Below, piece by piece: positions 43,401-51,683 of a DNA stretch of 64,000 nt; position 1 is the first letter of the stretch; the number at the start of each line of letters is the position of its first letter. The position numbers and the translations under genes were made by a program. Source of the stretch: Gymnodinialimonas ulvae (GTDB lineage: Bacteria; Pseudomonadota; Alphaproteobacteria; Rhodobacterales; Rhodobacteraceae); contig NZ_JBBIFX010000003.1 of assembly GCF_037543845.1 (NCBI RefSeq), positions 186,001-250,000 on the forward strand, written 5' to 3'. The notes under the pieces were generated by a model that did no database searches, had not been told where the DNA came from, and worked only from the letters and a program-made list of their open reading frames with translations.

Positions 43401-45059
43401 TTAGACCCGCTTCATATTGAATTCTCCCCGGATACCGGAGCCATAGCGCTGCAGCGCGCCGTTTTCGCCGACCGCGTTCGGCCGGTTGAAGATCCAATTC
43501 TGCCACGCCGTCAGACGCCCGAAGATACGGGTTTCCATCGTCTCGGGCCCTGCAAACCTCAGGTTCGCTTCCATGCCGGTCATCGCGTCGGGGCTGAATG
43601 ATGCGCGTTCTTCTATAATAATACGGATCTCATCTTCCCAATCGATGTCGTCCATGATCATCGTCACAAGCCCGTGGTCGTTCGCGTCCTCGGCCTCCAT
43701 CGCGGTGCCGATCTCTTCGCGCAGGCCTTCCACCGTATCGGGCGTTGCCAAAAAGCGCGTTTGCAACCGCGTCAGGTCATTGCCCATCGGGTAGGTGCCG
43801 AAATTGTCCGGCGTCAGCGTGATCGTCGCCATCGGGCGATTGTCACCCTCGAATTCGTCTTCCATCATGTAAGACCGGTCGGCGGCCCAGATCAGTTCGG
43901 CCAGCACACCCGCAAAGCAGGACCCGTGTTCAACCAACGTCACAAGGCTGCGCGACGTCACGTCGAGGCGTTTGAGCGTGCGCTTCCAGTAGTGGCGCGT
44001 CTCATTTGCAAGCCAGTGATCGGCATTGTCGCGCAAGACCGCTTCGTGGGCGGCGACGCCTTCGGGATCGCCCTGCGTGCGCAGGGTCCAAAGGCCGCAT
44101 TCCATCTCGTTCAGGCGCAAATGCAAGATCGCGTCTTCGAATTCGCGCGCCAGGCGCAACATGTAGGATTGATCGCCCTGCGCGTGGACCGCGTCCATGT
44201 CCGCGGGCGCGTCCTCAGACGGGCCGCTGAGCGTAATGGTGGCGGTGCGCGCGGCGCGGTCGACCTGAACCTCGACCAGCGAATAGGACAGTGACCCATC
44301 CTCCGCGACGGCCTTTTGCAACGGCGTCAAGGCGATACCCGTCGCGTCGGGCTTGGCGCTGGCGGCGGCAAATTCCCGGGCGCGCTCGGCCACGACCTCG
44401 TCGAACGTGGAGTTCGGCACGGCTTCGTCCACCAGACGCCATTCGACGGCGCGCTTGCCCTTCACGCCCTCTTCCGTGGCGCAAAAGACATCGGCCAGAT
44501 CGCGGCGGACCATGCGCTTGTCGGTCACCCGGGTCAGCCCGCCGGTGCCGGGCAACACGGCAAGCAACGGCACTTCGGGCAACGACACAGAGGACGTCGC
44601 ATCATCGACCAGCATGAGGTGATTGCACGCCAACGCCAGCTCATACCCGCCGCCCGCACAGGCACCCTTGATGGCGGCGATATATTTCTGCCCGGATTCC
44701 GCTTCAGCGGCCTCGTAGGAATTGCGCGTTTCATTGGTGAACTTGCAAAAGTTGACCTTGTGCGCATGGGCTGCGCCGCCAAGCATGCGGATGTTAGCCC
44801 CCGCGCAGAACACCTTGTCCTTGCCCGATTGCATCACGACGACCTTCACCTCGGGATGCTCGAACCGCATCCGCTGGACGACGTCGTTCAGCTCAATATC
44901 GACGCCCAGATCATAGGAATTCAGTTTCAGCTCGTACCCGTCAAAGAGCCCCCCGGTCTCATCAACATCCATGGTGAGCGTCGCAACGGGGCCATCATAG
45001 TCCACCCGCCAGTGGCGATATTTTGACGGATCGGTCTGGAATTCGATGACCTTGGACAT
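43401..45059 (-). CDS. boxC: 2,3-epoxybenzoyl-CoA dihydrolase
   Basis: 552 residues, crotonase superfamily, double-length as in BoxC. The N-terminal half has MQSGKDKVFCAGANIRMLGG (oxyanion hole) and AIKGACAGGGYELALACN; the C-terminal half is a second, divergent crotonase-like unit (LVEHGSCFAGVLAELIWAAD). It opens the epoxide ring hydrolytically, giving 3,4-didehydroadipyl-CoA semialdehyde and formate. First gene of the box operon, preceded by an AGGAGA ribosome site and by the BoxR-type TGCA array. Confidence 0.95.
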   Translation of the reverse strand: MSKVIEFQTDPSKYRHWRVDYDGPVATLTMDVDETGGLFDGYELKLNSYDLGVDIELNDVVQRMRFEHPEVKVVVMQSGKDKVFCAGANIRMLGGAAHAHKVNFCKFTNETRNSYEAAEAESGQKYIAAIKGACAGGGYELALACNHLMLVDDATSSVSLPEVPLLAVLPGTGGLTRVTDKRMVRRDLADVFCATEEGVKGKRAVEWRLVDEAVPNSTFDEVVAERAREFAAASAKPDATGIALTPLQKAVAEDGSLSYSLVEVQVDRAARTATITLSGPSEDAPADMDAVHAQGDQSYMLRLAREFEDAILHLRLNEMECGLWTLRTQGDPEGVAAHEAVLRDNADHWLANETRHYWKRTLKRLDVTSRSLVTLVEHGSCFAGVLAELIWAADRSYMMEDEFEGDNRPMATITLTPDNFGTYPMGNDLTRLQTRFLATPDTVEGLREEIGTAMEAEDANDHGLVTMIMDDIDWEDEIRIIIEERASFSPDAMTGMEANLRFAGPETMETRIFGRLTAWQNWIFNRPNAVGENGALQRYGSGIRGEFNMKRV

Positions 45060-45080
45060 GGGATTCTCCTGTTACGCGTG

Positions 45081-45165
45081 TGCAGAATAGCGCCAGAGAT
45101 CAACGTTTCAAGCGCAATAATGCAGAAATGTTGCAGCTTTGCGCAATGCTATGCAATTTGTTGCA
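45081..45165. promoter_or_regulatory. Probable BoxR operator: phased TGCA repeats upstream of boxC
   Basis: TGCA occurs at 45081, 45121, 45132, 45152 and 45162, with a variant TGCGCA at 45140. The last five words are spaced 10-11 bases apart, one helical turn, so they lie on one face of DNA. BzdR/BoxR regulators are known to bind TGCA repeats. The array lies 20-105 bases before boxC and runs into the 3' end of the alpha/beta-hydrolase gene. Confidence 0.75.
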
Positions 45166-45916
45166 TAAACCTGAGCAGCGCCGCGAGAGTCCGCTCGGGC
45201 TGCTCCAGATGCGGCACGTGCTGGCAATCGTCCAAAACCAGCGTCTGCGCAGACGCCACGTTGCGGCGCACGGCTTCGATCTGTGCGAGCGTGCCGTATT
45301 GGTCCTGCCGTCCCTGCAACGCCAGGATCGGACAGGTGATCTTGGGAAGCGCCGCCTCGATCGTCCAGGCCCGGAACTCCGGGTCCAACCAAGCATCGGC
45401 CCACCCCCGAAACGTGGCGGTCGGATCGCGGTGGTATTTCGCCATGCGCGTCGCCATGTCGGACCTGCGAAACTGCGTGTCGGCGCGGGCGATCTCGGCA
45501 ATACCGACATCCTCGGTAAAGAAATGCGGGGCCATCAGAACGGCGGCCCGGGTTTCGGGCTGCACACTGGCGGCCAGGGCAGCGATGCTGGCCCCGTCGG
45601 AATGGCCGACGAGCGTCGGGCGGGTGATCGCAAAAGCGGAAAGAACCCGCGGCAGGATCTCAACCGCCTCGCGCGTCATCCAATTCAGTGGGCGCGGCAG
45701 GTCATCGGCATCGGATTGGCCATACCCCGCGCGACTATAGGCCAGAACGGGCTGGCTGGTCGCGGCCTGCAAACGCTCCGGAAAATCGCGCCACAGGGCC
45801 ACGCAGCCGAGACCTTCATGGAGCAACACAATCGCGCGTCCGTCCGTCGGGGCCGGCCCCCAGCCGCGGTATTCCAACCGCTTGCCATCGGCCTCAACAC
45901 TGCCCTCACCCCACAT
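45149..45916 (-). CDS. Alpha/beta-fold hydrolase beside benzoate-CoA ligase
   Basis: 255 residues. Catalytic Ser in LVGHSDGAS near residue 107, acid in ALQGRQDQYG near 206, His in DCQHVPHLEQP near 233; HEGLG near residue 34 forms the oxyanion hole. TGATG couples its start to the ligase stop. The genomic link suggests hydrolysis of an aromatic ester or an aryl-CoA/enol-lactone intermediate, but the substrate cannot be read from sequence. It is found with box genes in other bacteria as an uncharacterised companion. Confidence 0.85.
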   Translation of the reverse strand: MWGEGSVEADGKRLEYRGWGPAPTDGRAIVLLHEGLGCVALWRDFPERLQAATSQPVLAYSRAGYGQSDADDLPRPLNWMTREAVEILPRVLSAFAITRPTLVGHSDGASIAALAASVQPETRAAVLMAPHFFTEDVGIAEIARADTQFRRSDMATRMAKYHRDPTATFRGWADAWLDPEFRAWTIEAALPKITCPILALQGRQDQYGTLAQIEAVRRNVASAQTLVLDDCQHVPHLEQPERTLAALLRFMQQIA

Positions 45917-47430
45917 CAGCCGCGCAGCTTGAAACGCTGGATCTTGCCCGTCGCGGTCTTCGGCAAATCGGCGACAAAATCCACCCAACGCGGGTATTTC
46001 CACATCCCGATCTTGTCCTTGACGAAGGCCTTCAAAGCCTCCGCGTCAGGGGGTTCCGCATCGTCTTTCAACACGACGAAAGCGGCGGGCTTGTCCAATC
46101 CGGCGTCATCGGCGCGCGCCACAACCGCAGCCTCCAGAACCGCAGGATGGTCGATCAGCGCGCTCTCCACCTCGAACGGGCTGACCCAGATGCCTGACAC
46201 CTTGAACATGTCATCGGTGCGCCCGCAGTAGATGAACCGTCCCTCCTTGCGCTCGTACTTGTCACCGGTCCGCGTCCATGCCCCCTCGAACGTGGCCTGC
46301 GACTTGCTGCGGCGGTTCCAATAGCCCTCGGCACTCGACGGCCCGCGCACCAGCAATTCGCCGACCTCCCCCTCCGGCACGTCAAAATCATGCTCATCGA
46401 CAAGCCGAAGCTCGTAGCCTGGCACCGCCGTGCCGCTCGTCCCATAGACGCAGTCGCCGGGCCGGTTCGACAGGAAGATATGCAGCATCTCGGTGGAGCC
46501 CACCCCGTCCACGATCTCGGTCGCGGTCAGGCGTTGCCACCCTTCGCCCACTTCGCGCGGAAGCGCCTCCCCCGCCGATGTGCACAGCCGCAGGTGATGC
46601 TCCGGCGCGCTCGGCGCCGCCTGCACCATCGCCGCAAAAAGCGTCGGCACCGCGCACAGGATCGTGGGCTCAAGTTCTGCCATGATCCGATAGACCGCGT
46701 CGGGCGTGGGCCGGCCGCCGAACAAAACCGTCGTTGCCCCCACAGACATCGGAAACGACATGCCGTTGCCAAGCCCATAGGCAAAGAAAAGCTTCGCCAC
46801 CGAATAGACGACGTCGTCTTCACGGATGCCCAGAACCTGATCCCCGAACGTGTCGCAGGTGGCTTTCAGCGCACCATGCACATGTCGCACCCCTTTGGGT
46901 TGCCCCGTCGAGCCCGACGAGTACAGCCAGAACGCCAGCTCGTCTTCATGCGCATCGACCGTGTCCACCGGCTCGGCTCCGTCGATGAAATCGCGGTAGC
47001 TTTCGGTCATCTCGGGCGCGTCGCCGATCACAAGGATCGCACGCAGGAACCGGTTGTCGCGGGTGGCGGGCTCGACCACTTCCCACATCTCTTCGGAAAC
47101 CACGAGGATGGAGGCGCGGCTGTCACTCAGGATGGCCTCGTAGACATCTGCGGACAGCAACGTGTTGAGCGGCACCGGGATCGCCCCGGCCTTGAGCGCG
47201 CCCCAGAACACCACCGGAAACTCGATCTGATCGCGGACGATCATCGCAATACGTTCCTCGCGTCGGACACCGTGACGCCCCAACGCCCCGCCAAAACGCG
47301 CGGCATGATCGAACAGCGCACCATAGGTCAGTGACCGCTTCGCGCCATCGGCCTCGATAAAAGCCACCTTGTCCCCACGCCCTTCGGCAATGTGGCGATC
47401 CACGAAATACGCGGCGGCATTCCCGGTCAT
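45916..47430 (-). CDS. Benzoate-CoA ligase family protein
   Basis: 504 residues, AMP-forming. Core motifs: YSSGSTGQPKGVRHVHG (P-loop), GVGSTEMLHIF (A5, typical of benzoate-CoA ligases), TRTGDKYERKEGRF (A7) and PKTATGKIQRFKLR with the adenylation/thioesterification Lys. The FAYGLGNGMSFP segment is characteristic of the benzoate/aryl ligase group. It activates benzoate to benzoyl-CoA, the substrate of BoxB. The start at 47430 has GGAGGAG upstream. Genetic position next to box genes supports benzoate; related aromatic acids are possible. Confidence 0.9.
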   Translation of the reverse strand: MTGNAAAYFVDRHIAEGRGDKVAFIEADGAKRSLTYGALFDHAARFGGALGRHGVRREERIAMIVRDQIEFPVVFWGALKAGAIPVPLNTLLSADVYEAILSDSRASILVVSEEMWEVVEPATRDNRFLRAILVIGDAPEMTESYRDFIDGAEPVDTVDAHEDELAFWLYSSGSTGQPKGVRHVHGALKATCDTFGDQVLGIREDDVVYSVAKLFFAYGLGNGMSFPMSVGATTVLFGGRPTPDAVYRIMAELEPTILCAVPTLFAAMVQAAPSAPEHHLRLCTSAGEALPREVGEGWQRLTATEIVDGVGSTEMLHIFLSNRPGDCVYGTSGTAVPGYELRLVDEHDFDVPEGEVGELLVRGPSSAEGYWNRRSKSQATFEGAWTRTGDKYERKEGRFIYCGRTDDMFKVSGIWVSPFEVESALIDHPAVLEAAVVARADDAGLDKPAAFVVLKDDAEPPDAEALKAFVKDKIGMWKYPRWVDFVADLPKTATGKIQRFKLRG

Positions 47431-47499
47431 GTCATCTCCTCCCATCTCTCCCCTGACCCGGCGTCTCCCGCGCCCGGTCGCGGTATTCTTTGTGAACTC

Positions 47500-48687
47500 T
47501 CATTTGACCCGCAGGAGCACGGCCATCGCAGAATCCCCGGCCGCACAGCCCTGAAACAGGCCGGTGCCACCGCCCCGGATCGTAAGCTCTTCTATAAGTT
47601 CAATCATTGCGCGCAGACCCGTCGGCCCCTGCGGATGACCCCAGATCAACGAGCTCCCATAATTGTTCATATCCCGCCAATCGACGCCGAAGGCGCGGGC
47701 AAAAGCGATGTCGTTGACCGCAAACGGGTTGTGGGACTTGATCACATCGACCTGCGTAATCAAAAGCCGCGCGCGGTCCAATGCCGCGATACTCGCCTTG
47801 ATCGGCGCGGCAGGCATGAAGCCCTTCTCTTCGCGGGCCTGCGCAATGGCAAGCACCTCGACCAGCGGATGATCGACCCCGCCGATCTCCTTCGCACGGC
47901 CCGGATCACCCACCACAACCATGCCAGCATTGCCATCGGCCGGATGCGTCTGGCTGGCAAACGTGATCGTGCCGTCGCGCATCACCGGGCGCAGGCCAGC
48001 AATCTTGTCGGCATCGGCGGGCTCAACGCCTTCGTCGGTCTCAAGCCGCCCGACACTCTTGCGAAACCTGGCATCCGGCACGTCGAGCACCGGCATAAAG
48101 CGACGTTGAAAAGCGCAGTTCTCGGCCAAGGCCGCATCGTATTGTGCGCGGCGATGCAGGGTCAGGTCATGCTGTTCCTCGGTCGTGATCCCCTCGCGTG
48201 CGGCGACGTTTTCGCCGGTCTGAATCATGGCGTTGCAGGCCCATGGATCATGGCCGAAATTGTCCATCACCACATCTTCATGCGCCCCGGTGCCTCCCGG
48301 TCCATGGGGTGCCGGAAAATAGACATGCGGGCCGTTCGACGTCCGGTCGCCCGACACGATCAACGCCTGCTGCGCGCCCTGCAAAACCTCGCCCACCGCA
48401 GTCGACAAAAGCCGTGCCCCCGTGGCGCAGGCCTGGCTCACCATCGGTGCAGCCAGCCCTTTGGCCCCTATCATCGCGGTAAACCATGGCCCGCCGAAAA
48501 AGCTGCCCTTCTGGATCACGGTCTGCCCGAATGCGGCAAAATCGAAGCTGCCAGGGGCAAGGTCCAACCGCCCAATCTGCGCGCGGGCGACATGGGCGGC
48601 GAATTCGACGGAATTCAGATGCGCAAGGCTGCCCTGCCAACGGGCAAAGGGCGTACACCAATAGGCACCATAGGGGATATAGGCCAT
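47500..48687 (-). CDS. Thiolase of the aryl-CoA side-chain pathway
   Basis: 395 residues. Nucleophilic Cys87 in SQACATG; C-terminal SHNPFAVND (His), GHPQGPTGLR (His) and FQGCAAGDSAM (second Cys) complete the active site. The N-terminus lacks the usual leader of acetyl-CoA acetyltransferases and differs from PaaJ/PcaF. It belongs to a translationally coupled set with a CoA ligase, hydratase and SDR, so it probably cleaves a 3-aryl-3-oxopropionyl-CoA to aryl-CoA and acetyl-CoA (inference). TGATG couples it to the ligase stop, with GGAGG six bases upstream. Confidence 0.88.
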   Translation of the reverse strand: MAYIPYGAYWCTPFARWQGSLAHLNSVEFAAHVARAQIGRLDLAPGSFDFAAFGQTVIQKGSFFGGPWFTAMIGAKGLAAPMVSQACATGARLLSTAVGEVLQGAQQALIVSGDRTSNGPHVYFPAPHGPGGTGAHEDVVMDNFGHDPWACNAMIQTGENVAAREGITTEEQHDLTLHRRAQYDAALAENCAFQRRFMPVLDVPDARFRKSVGRLETDEGVEPADADKIAGLRPVMRDGTITFASQTHPADGNAGMVVVGDPGRAKEIGGVDHPLVEVLAIAQAREEKGFMPAAPIKASIAALDRARLLITQVDVIKSHNPFAVNDIAFARAFGVDWRDMNNYGSSLIWGHPQGPTGLRAMIELIEELTIRGGGTGLFQGCAAGDSAMAVLLRVK

Positions 48688-50441
48688 CACGTGCCTCCGA
48701 TCATCATGGTCGCGGGGTCCGCATCGTCATAGAGCCGTTCAATCAGGTCAGCGCGACCCGCCTTGATCCGGGCGAAGTTCAGGTTGCCCTTGGCAGTGAT
48801 CTCGCCCTCGGCAATCGATGGCGGCTCCGCAAGGATCATGGCGCGGGTAAGCCTCTGCGCCGAGCCGCCGGTGAAGCCCGACAACGCCGCCTGGAACGGC
48901 AGCGGGTCGCAGATCAACGCTGCACCATCCTGTTCGGCGACCTCGCGCAACGTGGCGGCTGGTACAATCAAAAGGCCCACCTCATCGCGCCCCTCTCCGG
49001 TCAAGATGACATCCTGCGCCAACCCCTTCAGCACCGACAGGATCTCCAACCGCAACGTCGCCGCCCGCACCCAGATACCGGTGCCCAGTTTGAAATCCTC
49101 TGACATGCGCCCATCGAAGGCCAGGCCAAGGGTTGCATCCTCCGGGTCGACGAAGCGCATCGCGTCGCCGGTGATGAAATATCCTTCCGCATCGAAAGCC
49201 TCCGCCGTTTTGTCCGGCGCGTTCAGGTAGCTGTTGAAGATCGAGGGGCCCTTCACCCGCACCTCAAGCCGATCCTCCGCAGGGACCAGTTTCACATCGA
49301 TCCCGGGCAACGGCACCCCAACCACGCCCGAGCGTTCGGTGGGTTCATGTTGCAGCAAAGCGGCGGGCGCGGTCTCCGTCAGCCCCCAGGACGAGGTGAA
49401 AAACGGCTGCGTCCCGGCATCCTCGGCCATCGCCCAAAGGTCAGCCCAGACATCCTGCGGAAGGCTCGCACCCGCATAAAACAGCATGTCGAGGTCTTCG
49501 AAAAACGCCCGAGCAAATCCCGGATCGGCCTTCATCGCATCGCGCAGAGCGGCAAAGCCCACCGGCACGTTGAAGCTGATCGTGCCCTGTTTGATCCGGT
49601 TGTTCTCGATCGTCTTTCCGATCAGCGCCGGAATGGGCTTGCCGCCGTCGATGTAAAGCGACCCGCCATTGGCCAGCACAAGGTTGAAATTGTGCGAGCC
49701 GCCAAACACGTGGTTCCACGGCAGCCAATCGACCAAGACCGGGGGCCTGTCGCGCAGAAACGGCAGGCAGGCGGCAATCTGCGCCTGATTGGTGCAGAGC
49801 ATCCGATGCGTGGTCAGCACGCCTTTCGGGGCCGATGTGCTGCCCGACGTCATGAGGATCTTTGCAACGCTGTCCGGCGTCACCGCGACATCCAGCGCGC
49901 CGCCCTGCCGCGTCAGATCTTCCAGCGTCAGGCCGGGGCCGTGGGCCATGATCGGGCGGGCGTCGCGAAACGCATCACGCTCGAACACATCGGCCAGCGC
50001 AAATCCATCCTCTGCGAAGACAGCCGCAGGCTGAAGGAGCGTCGCGATCTCATCGAGCCGCACACGCGCCGCGGGGATGGCGGCGTATTGTTCGGCCACC
50101 GGGCAGAACGGCACACCGGCATATTGCGCCGCCAGGGCCAGCAGCCCATGGGCCACCGAATTGCCGGTCAGGATCATCAAAGGCCGGTCCGGCCCAAGCC
50201 CCAGTGACCGCAAGCCCGCGGCAATGCCTCGCGCCGTATCCCGCGCTTCACCGTAGCTGACCTCGCGCCAACCCTCCCCGCTGCGCTCGGCCAGAAACAC
50301 GGCATCCGGAGTCGCATCGGCCCAATGCTCCAGCCAGTCGGTCGTGCGATCCGCGACATCGCCCAACCCGTCCCGCGCCTGCAGAAGGATCGTACCGTCG
50401 GGCCGGTTCTCGCAGATCACATCATGGGGTTTGAACGCCAC
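48687..50441 (-). CDS. Feruloyl-CoA synthase-like aryl-propenoyl CoA ligase
   Basis: 584 residues from a GTG start with AAGGAGGAGG upstream; it overlaps the marR 3' end by 20 bases. AMP-binding motifs: LMTSGSTSAPKGVLTTHRML, DWLPWNHVFGGSHNFN (typical of feruloyl-CoA synthases), SSWGLTETAPAALL and a C-terminal ITAKGNLNFARI with the catalytic Lys. It activates a hydroxycinnamate-type acid (ferulate, coumarate, cinnamate). The downstream enzymes point to beta-oxidative shortening rather than retro-aldol cleavage, though both remain possible. Confidence 0.88.
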   Translation of the reverse strand: MAFKPHDVICENRPDGTILLQARDGLGDVADRTTDWLEHWADATPDAVFLAERSGEGWREVSYGEARDTARGIAAGLRSLGLGPDRPLMILTGNSVAHGLLALAAQYAGVPFCPVAEQYAAIPAARVRLDEIATLLQPAAVFAEDGFALADVFERDAFRDARPIMAHGPGLTLEDLTRQGGALDVAVTPDSVAKILMTSGSTSAPKGVLTTHRMLCTNQAQIAACLPFLRDRPPVLVDWLPWNHVFGGSHNFNLVLANGGSLYIDGGKPIPALIGKTIENNRIKQGTISFNVPVGFAALRDAMKADPGFARAFFEDLDMLFYAGASLPQDVWADLWAMAEDAGTQPFFTSSWGLTETAPAALLQHEPTERSGVVGVPLPGIDVKLVPAEDRLEVRVKGPSIFNSYLNAPDKTAEAFDAEGYFITGDAMRFVDPEDATLGLAFDGRMSEDFKLGTGIWVRAATLRLEILSVLKGLAQDVILTGEGRDEVGLLIVPAATLREVAEQDGAALICDPLPFQAALSGFTGGSAQRLTRAMILAEPPSIAEGEITAKGNLNFARIKAGRADLIERLYDDADPATMMIGGT

Positions 50442-50934
50442 GGCGCGCCTCCTCCTTGTCCTCCGCCTCAGCCTCCGGCCCGGCCGCCTCGACCGCGTTG
50501 AGCCCATCGATCAGCGCCCAGACCGCCGGCTCATCCAGCCCCGCGGTCAGCTTGCCGTCGAACGCGACAAGGGCCCCGCGCGCTTCGGTGTAGTGCGCCC
50601 GTCCCGCCAGCGTCGGATGCAGCTCATAGGCGCGCCCGTCATCTTCCGCGCGGCGCCGCGTGATCCAGCCTGCGCGCTCCAACGCATCCACGATCTGCAC
50701 CAGATTGGGCCGCTCGATGGCCAGCACATCGGCCACATCCGCCTGCCGCAGGCCCGGCGTTTCCACCACAACCGACAGCACGGAATACGACGCCCGGCGC
50801 AGCCCGAAGGGCGTCAACACCCGGTTCACCGCCCCCATCACCGCGCTATGGGCGCGCTGGATATTGTAACCCACAAGACGGCGAAGCTCGCTGTCGCACA
50901 TCGCGGGAGAGGTATCGGGCGCGGCTTGTCTCAT
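50422..50934 (-). CDS. MarR-family regulator in the CoA-ligase operon
   Basis: 170 residues, winged helix-turn-helix (LRQADVADVLAIERPNLVQIV, then RAGWITRRRAEDDGRAY wing). MarR proteins of hydroxycinnamate clusters (CouR, FerC, HcaR) are derepressed by the CoA thioester made by the neighbouring ligase, so this is the obvious sensor. It lies inside the operon between hydratase and ligase, overlapping both. The inverted repeat at 52477-52497 before the operon, and a similar one before dctP, are candidate sites. Confidence 0.88.
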   Translation of the reverse strand: MRQAAPDTSPAMCDSELRRLVGYNIQRAHSAVMGAVNRVLTPFGLRRASYSVLSVVVETPGLRQADVADVLAIERPNLVQIVDALERAGWITRRRAEDDGRAYELHPTLAGRAHYTEARGALVAFDGKLTAGLDEPAVWALIDGLNAVEAAGPEAEAEDKEEARRGVQTP

Positions 50935-51683
50935 TCGAAATTCGGCGTGCGTTTTTCAAGGAAGGCGCGAAATCCTTCCTCGGCGTCAGGCGAGGTTTGC
51001 GCCAAGGCGGTGCACAAGGCCTCGGTGAAAAGTCCTTCTTCCGGGGCCATCGCGTTGATCCGCGCCACACCTTGGATGGCAAAGTAATTCGAAAGCCGCG
51101 CGTTGGAGGCGATCTGCCCGGCCAATTCGCGCGCCGTCTCCATCGGATCCTCGTCGACGTAGTGGCACAGGCCCAGAAGCGCGCCTTCATCCGCGCCGTA
51201 TATGCGCCCGGTCAGCATCATCTCGGTCAACCGATCCGGCCCGATGATCCGCCCGACGCGCACGGTCGCACCACCGCCTACGAAGAAGCCCCGCTTGCCT
51301 TCAGGCAGTTGGAATTGCACATCCGGCGCCGCGACGCGCACATGGCAGGCCGAGGCAATCTCAAGCCCACCCCCGATGACCGCACCGCGCATTGCCGCAA
51401 TCATCGGCAGGCCGCCAAACTGCACCTTGTTGAGTTGGTCGTGCCACATGCGCGAATGGGCCATCGCGGCGTCGCTGGATCGCTCCGCCTGTTCCGACAG
51501 ATCGAGACCGGCGCAGAAATGCGCGCCCTCGCCAGTCAGGACCGCAACCTTCACCCCCTCCGGCGGCGCGGCGCAGAACCCCGCCAGCTCCGCAAGCAGT
51601 GCGTCGTTCATCGCATTGCGCTTTTCGGGCCGGTTCAGCGTCAGAATGGCAAGCGGGCCATCAATCTCGATCAAAAGGCTCAT
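50931..51683 (-). CDS. Enoyl-CoA hydratase/isomerase family protein
   Basis: 250 residues, crotonase fold. Oxyanion-hole segments FCAGLDLSEQ near residue 60 and GAVIGGGLEIASACHVRVA near 103. The catalytic region reads LPEGKRGFFVGGGATVRVGR, where the second conserved acid (usually E/D) is replaced by Gly; that may alter chemistry (a hydratase with one acid, or an isomerase). In context it hydrates the aryl-propenoyl-CoA. ATGA overlaps on both sides (SDR, marR). Confidence 0.85.
   Translation of the reverse strand: MSLLIEIDGPLAILTLNRPEKRNAMNDALLAELAGFCAAPPEGVKVAVLTGEGAHFCAGLDLSEQAERSSDAAMAHSRMWHDQLNKVQFGGLPMIAAMRGAVIGGGLEIASACHVRVAAPDVQFQLPEGKRGFFVGGGATVRVGRIIGPDRLTEMMLTGRIYGADEGALLGLCHYVDEDPMETARELAGQIASNARLSNYFAIQGVARINAMAPEEGLFTEALCTALAQTSPDAEEGFRAFLEKRTPNFE

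Noticed and set aside
45149..45916. Calling the alpha/beta hydrolase an enol-lactone hydrolase (PcaD/CatD)
   Set aside because: The triad is there, but no beta-ketoadipate genes are nearby and nothing in the sequence fixes the substrate.
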